Origin: Candidatus Altarchaeales archaeon
GTDB lineage: Archaea > Altiarchaeota > Altiarchaeia > IMC4 > SCGC-AAA252-I15
Length of the DNA stretch: 13,731 bases
Assembly (NCBI GenBank): GCA_014729705.1
Contig: WJJK01000151.1
Coordinates: forward strand, 1-13,731
Reading direction: 5' to 3'
The notes beneath the pieces are model-generated. The model had not been told where the DNA came from, searched no databases, and saw nothing but the letters and a program-made list of their open reading frames with translations. The stretch's first letter is position 1; the number at the start of each line of letters is the position of its first letter. This document shows, piece after piece, positions 12,562 through 13,731 of the stretch. The translations under genes and the position numbers were made by a program.

Positions 12562-12771
12562 CTATGCATTCGAGGTACCGCAAACACAACACCTGTAGTT
12601 CTTACCGTTCAGGTTCTTGCCCCCAAAAAGAGTAAGAAACAACCAAACCGGCAACCAGAAACCAGCGGTGATCAAACTCATCAACAAATGAACCATGTGG
12701 TTCACCTTGTGTGACTCCTGCATCGTAGCCTGCTTACACCTTTGACAATAATGCATCTCCTGCTTCTTCAT
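12562..12771 (-). CDS. small zinc-ribbon membrane protein
   Basis: This 69-residue protein has C9-x2-C12 (YCQRCKQAT) at the start and C62-x2-C65 (RCCVCGTS) at the end, which together could form one zinc ribbon. Between them are a short His-rich segment (SHKVNHMVH) and one hydrophobic helix at about 29-50 (LLMSLITAGFWLPVWLFLTLFG). Small proteins of this general layout occur in bacteria and prophages, but I cannot assign a named function. The membrane segment between two half-ribbons recalls LITAF-like proteins, a comparison that is inference. The ATG at 12771 has AGAGGAG (TTTACGG spacer). It has no LPLY tail. Confidence 0.8.
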   Translation of the reverse strand: MKKQEMHYCQRCKQATMQESHKVNHMVHLLMSLITAGFWLPVWLFLTLFGGKNLNGKNYRCCVCGTSNA

Positions 12772-12832
12772 CCGTAAACTCCTCTGCCCTCAGGGCGCTT
12801 AGTACAAAGACCAGGACACCTCCCTGACCTAA

Positions 12833-12854
12833 ATCCTTCCATATATGAAAGGAT
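12833..12854 (-). terminator. weak hairpin, possible terminator
   Basis: Arms ATCCTTTC and GGAAGGAT (minus strand, one G-T pair) close a 6-base loop just after the stop of the 12859-13488 gene. Only TTT follows before AGG, so termination is doubtful. The rest of the gap from 12772 to 12858 shows nothing beyond the ribosome site of the next gene. Confidence 0.25.
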
Positions 12855-12858
12855 ATCA

Positions 12859-13488
12859 CTACTGTATCTCTTGAAGACGTCTGCTGTACCTACGCTTAGA
12901 TGAAGAGAGCGTCCATACATACGATATGTACAAAGGCAACTCCTCAATCTCAAGCTTATCTATGAAGGTATGCTCAAACTGCTTCACACACCTCTCACAC
13001 ACAGGAGGACGATGTCGCATAAGCTTCGGGATACGCCACCTACCACCAGTAGCCTCCTGAGCGCCACTAAAAAGCTCACGGACCCTCTCCTGCACTAACT
13101 CAGAGTATCCCAACCGCGGAAGGATACCCGCACCCTGCAAGTCTCCAAGGTACGTAGAACAAAAGAGACACTGCTCCTGGAGCATTGACGCAAACTCCTT
13201 CGGTATCCTCCTGAACTCCCTCTCCCTCTTAGCAACAGACCTCAAACGCAGAAGCAAAGTCACATTCTGGATGAAATCATTACCAAGAGCAATAACATCC
13301 AAATGACTAAAGTAACAACTGAAACATAGTACAGGAAATTTTACCTCACCAAGCTCAGGCACAAGCCTGTGAAGAGTCAGAACATCTATACCCCTCTCAC
13401 TACCACACTCCATACAAGCGTCTATCAAATCTTCCTCGTAATCATCAGCCCACACATGTCCCATCCTAGTTTCAAAGTTCAGACTCAA
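12859..13488 (-). CDS. LPLY-tail family protein, class B with two zinc-ribbon modules
   Basis: This 209-residue protein is the largest class B member. It has four Cys pairs: C25-x2-C28 with C55-x2-C58, and C107-x2-C110 with C164-x2-C167. These suggest two zinc ribbons joined by a helical segment (LRLRSVAKREREFRRIPKEF). The tail follows the last pair at the class B spacing: EIEELPLYISYVWTLSSSKR. The second module resembles the tail-less protein at 10424 (W-x-x-P-x-x-x-x-x-R-P-P-V-C). The start is uncertain: a TTG at 13488 has a weak GAGAG site, and the ATG at 13464 has none. Either keeps all Cys pairs. It follows the 13491 gene by two bases. Confidence 0.83.
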   Translation of the reverse strand: MSLNFETRMGHVWADDYEEDLIDACMECGSERGIDVLTLHRLVPELGEVKFPVLCFSCYFSHLDVIALGNDFIQNVTLLLRLRSVAKREREFRRIPKEFASMLQEQCLFCSTYLGDLQGAGILPRLGYSELVQERVRELFSGAQEATGGRWRIPKLMRHRPPVCERCVKQFEHTFIDKLEIEELPLYISYVWTLSSSKRRYSRRLQEIQ

Positions 13489-13490
13489 AC

Positions 13491-13731
13491 TCAGACTCTC
13501 AGAAGAGCCTCGTACTCATCAGCCCACACATACTTGTAGCCTGCAAACAACGGCAAGTCCTCCCACTCAACCACGTAGACAGACGGGTACAGCCCTCCTC
13601 TAGTCTGACATATAGAGTTCATGAGCCCCATCGTGGATGTATCAGTCTCTATGCGATCGTGATCGTACACTATGCAACTGCGCTTACCATCCCAATCATG
13701 AGCGACCAAGCGAAGCTGCAACCACCACCCA
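13491..13731 (-). CDS. LPLY-tail family protein (5' end outside the window)
   Basis: The frame stays open to the window edge, so the true start lies to the right of 13731 and at least 79 residues are visible. A TTG at 13721 is in frame but has no ribosome site and is unlikely to be the start. The visible head has strands (LQLRLVAHDWDG, SCIVYDHDRI, LYPSVYVVEW) leading into a terminal tail WEDLPLFAGYKYVWADEYEA. The tail is most similar to that of the 10645-11040 product (AGY, K, VW). It shows that the family array continues upstream of this window. Confidence 0.85.
   Translation of the reverse strand, partial: GWWLQLRLVAHDWDGKRSCIVYDHDRIETDTSTMGLMNSICQTRGGLYPSVYVVEWEDLPLFAGYKYVWADEYEALLRV

Noticed and set aside
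12768..12953. A 61-codon minus-strand ORF bridging 12859-13488 and 12562-12771
   Set aside because: It is a frame shadow of the end of the tail protein, has no ribosome site, and reads like random low-complexity sequence.
1..13731. CRISPR array, tRNA genes or insertion sequences
   Set aside because: No regularly spaced repeats, cloverleaf-like sequence with acceptor and anticodon arms, or transposase-like frame was seen.

Overview
The window looks like an accessory stretch of a tailed-phage genome or a large prophage. All supported genes lie on the minus strand, so transcription runs from 13731 down to 1. They are short, tightly packed or overlapping, and mostly have strong Shine-Dalgarno sites (AGGAGG variants). 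The recognisable products are a methyltransferase-like protein, a Cro/C1-type regulator, a metallophosphoesterase and a GNAT acetyltransferase. There are no ribosomal, tRNA or central-metabolism genes. The host cannot be named from sequence alone. A near-consensus sigma70 promoter shows that a bacterial RNA polymerase is used.

The main feature is a large family of divergent paralogues. Nineteen predicted proteins share a short module at or near the C-terminus, called here the LPLY tail: roughly [IV]-x-x-[ED]-[DE]-L-P-L-[YFW]-[AIV]-[GS]-[YWH], followed by a short helix of the type [PV]-[YFW]-x-[ST]-x-x-[YF]-[RK]-x-x-[LI]. The parts in front of the tail fall into three classes. Class A has about 80-110 residues of predicted beta structure. 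Class B has Cys-x2-Cys zinc-ribbon-like modules. Class C has a class A domain (GGYFKV...) preceded by two membrane segments. I do not recognise this as a named family. A common docking tail carried by interchangeable heads, some anchored in the membrane, is the most likely undescribed system here.

Layout in transcription order. 13731-12859: two tail proteins, one entering from outside the window. 12771-12173: a zinc-ribbon membrane protein and a small unknown. 12159-9968: five tail proteins plus one zinc-ribbon protein without a tail. 9966-9233: two unknown genes without tails. 9182-5739: seven tail proteins, including a duplicated two-gene cassette (soluble plus membrane-anchored). 5693-5646: a nested inverted repeat. 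5602-5267: a small secreted protein with its own terminator. 5169-1909: five more tail proteins, with a basic protein and a GNAT enzyme between them. 1832-1: metallophosphoesterase, helix-turn-helix regulator, and a methyltransferase-like gene cut by the window edge.

Two intergenic regions (5190-5205 and 9518-9533) share the identical 16-mer TACGATCGTATATTAC (minus strand), and a third promoter (923-951) shares its GTATATTAC core. These probably mark transcription-unit starts. The regulator encoded at 948-1244 is a candidate to bind the palindrome over the third one.
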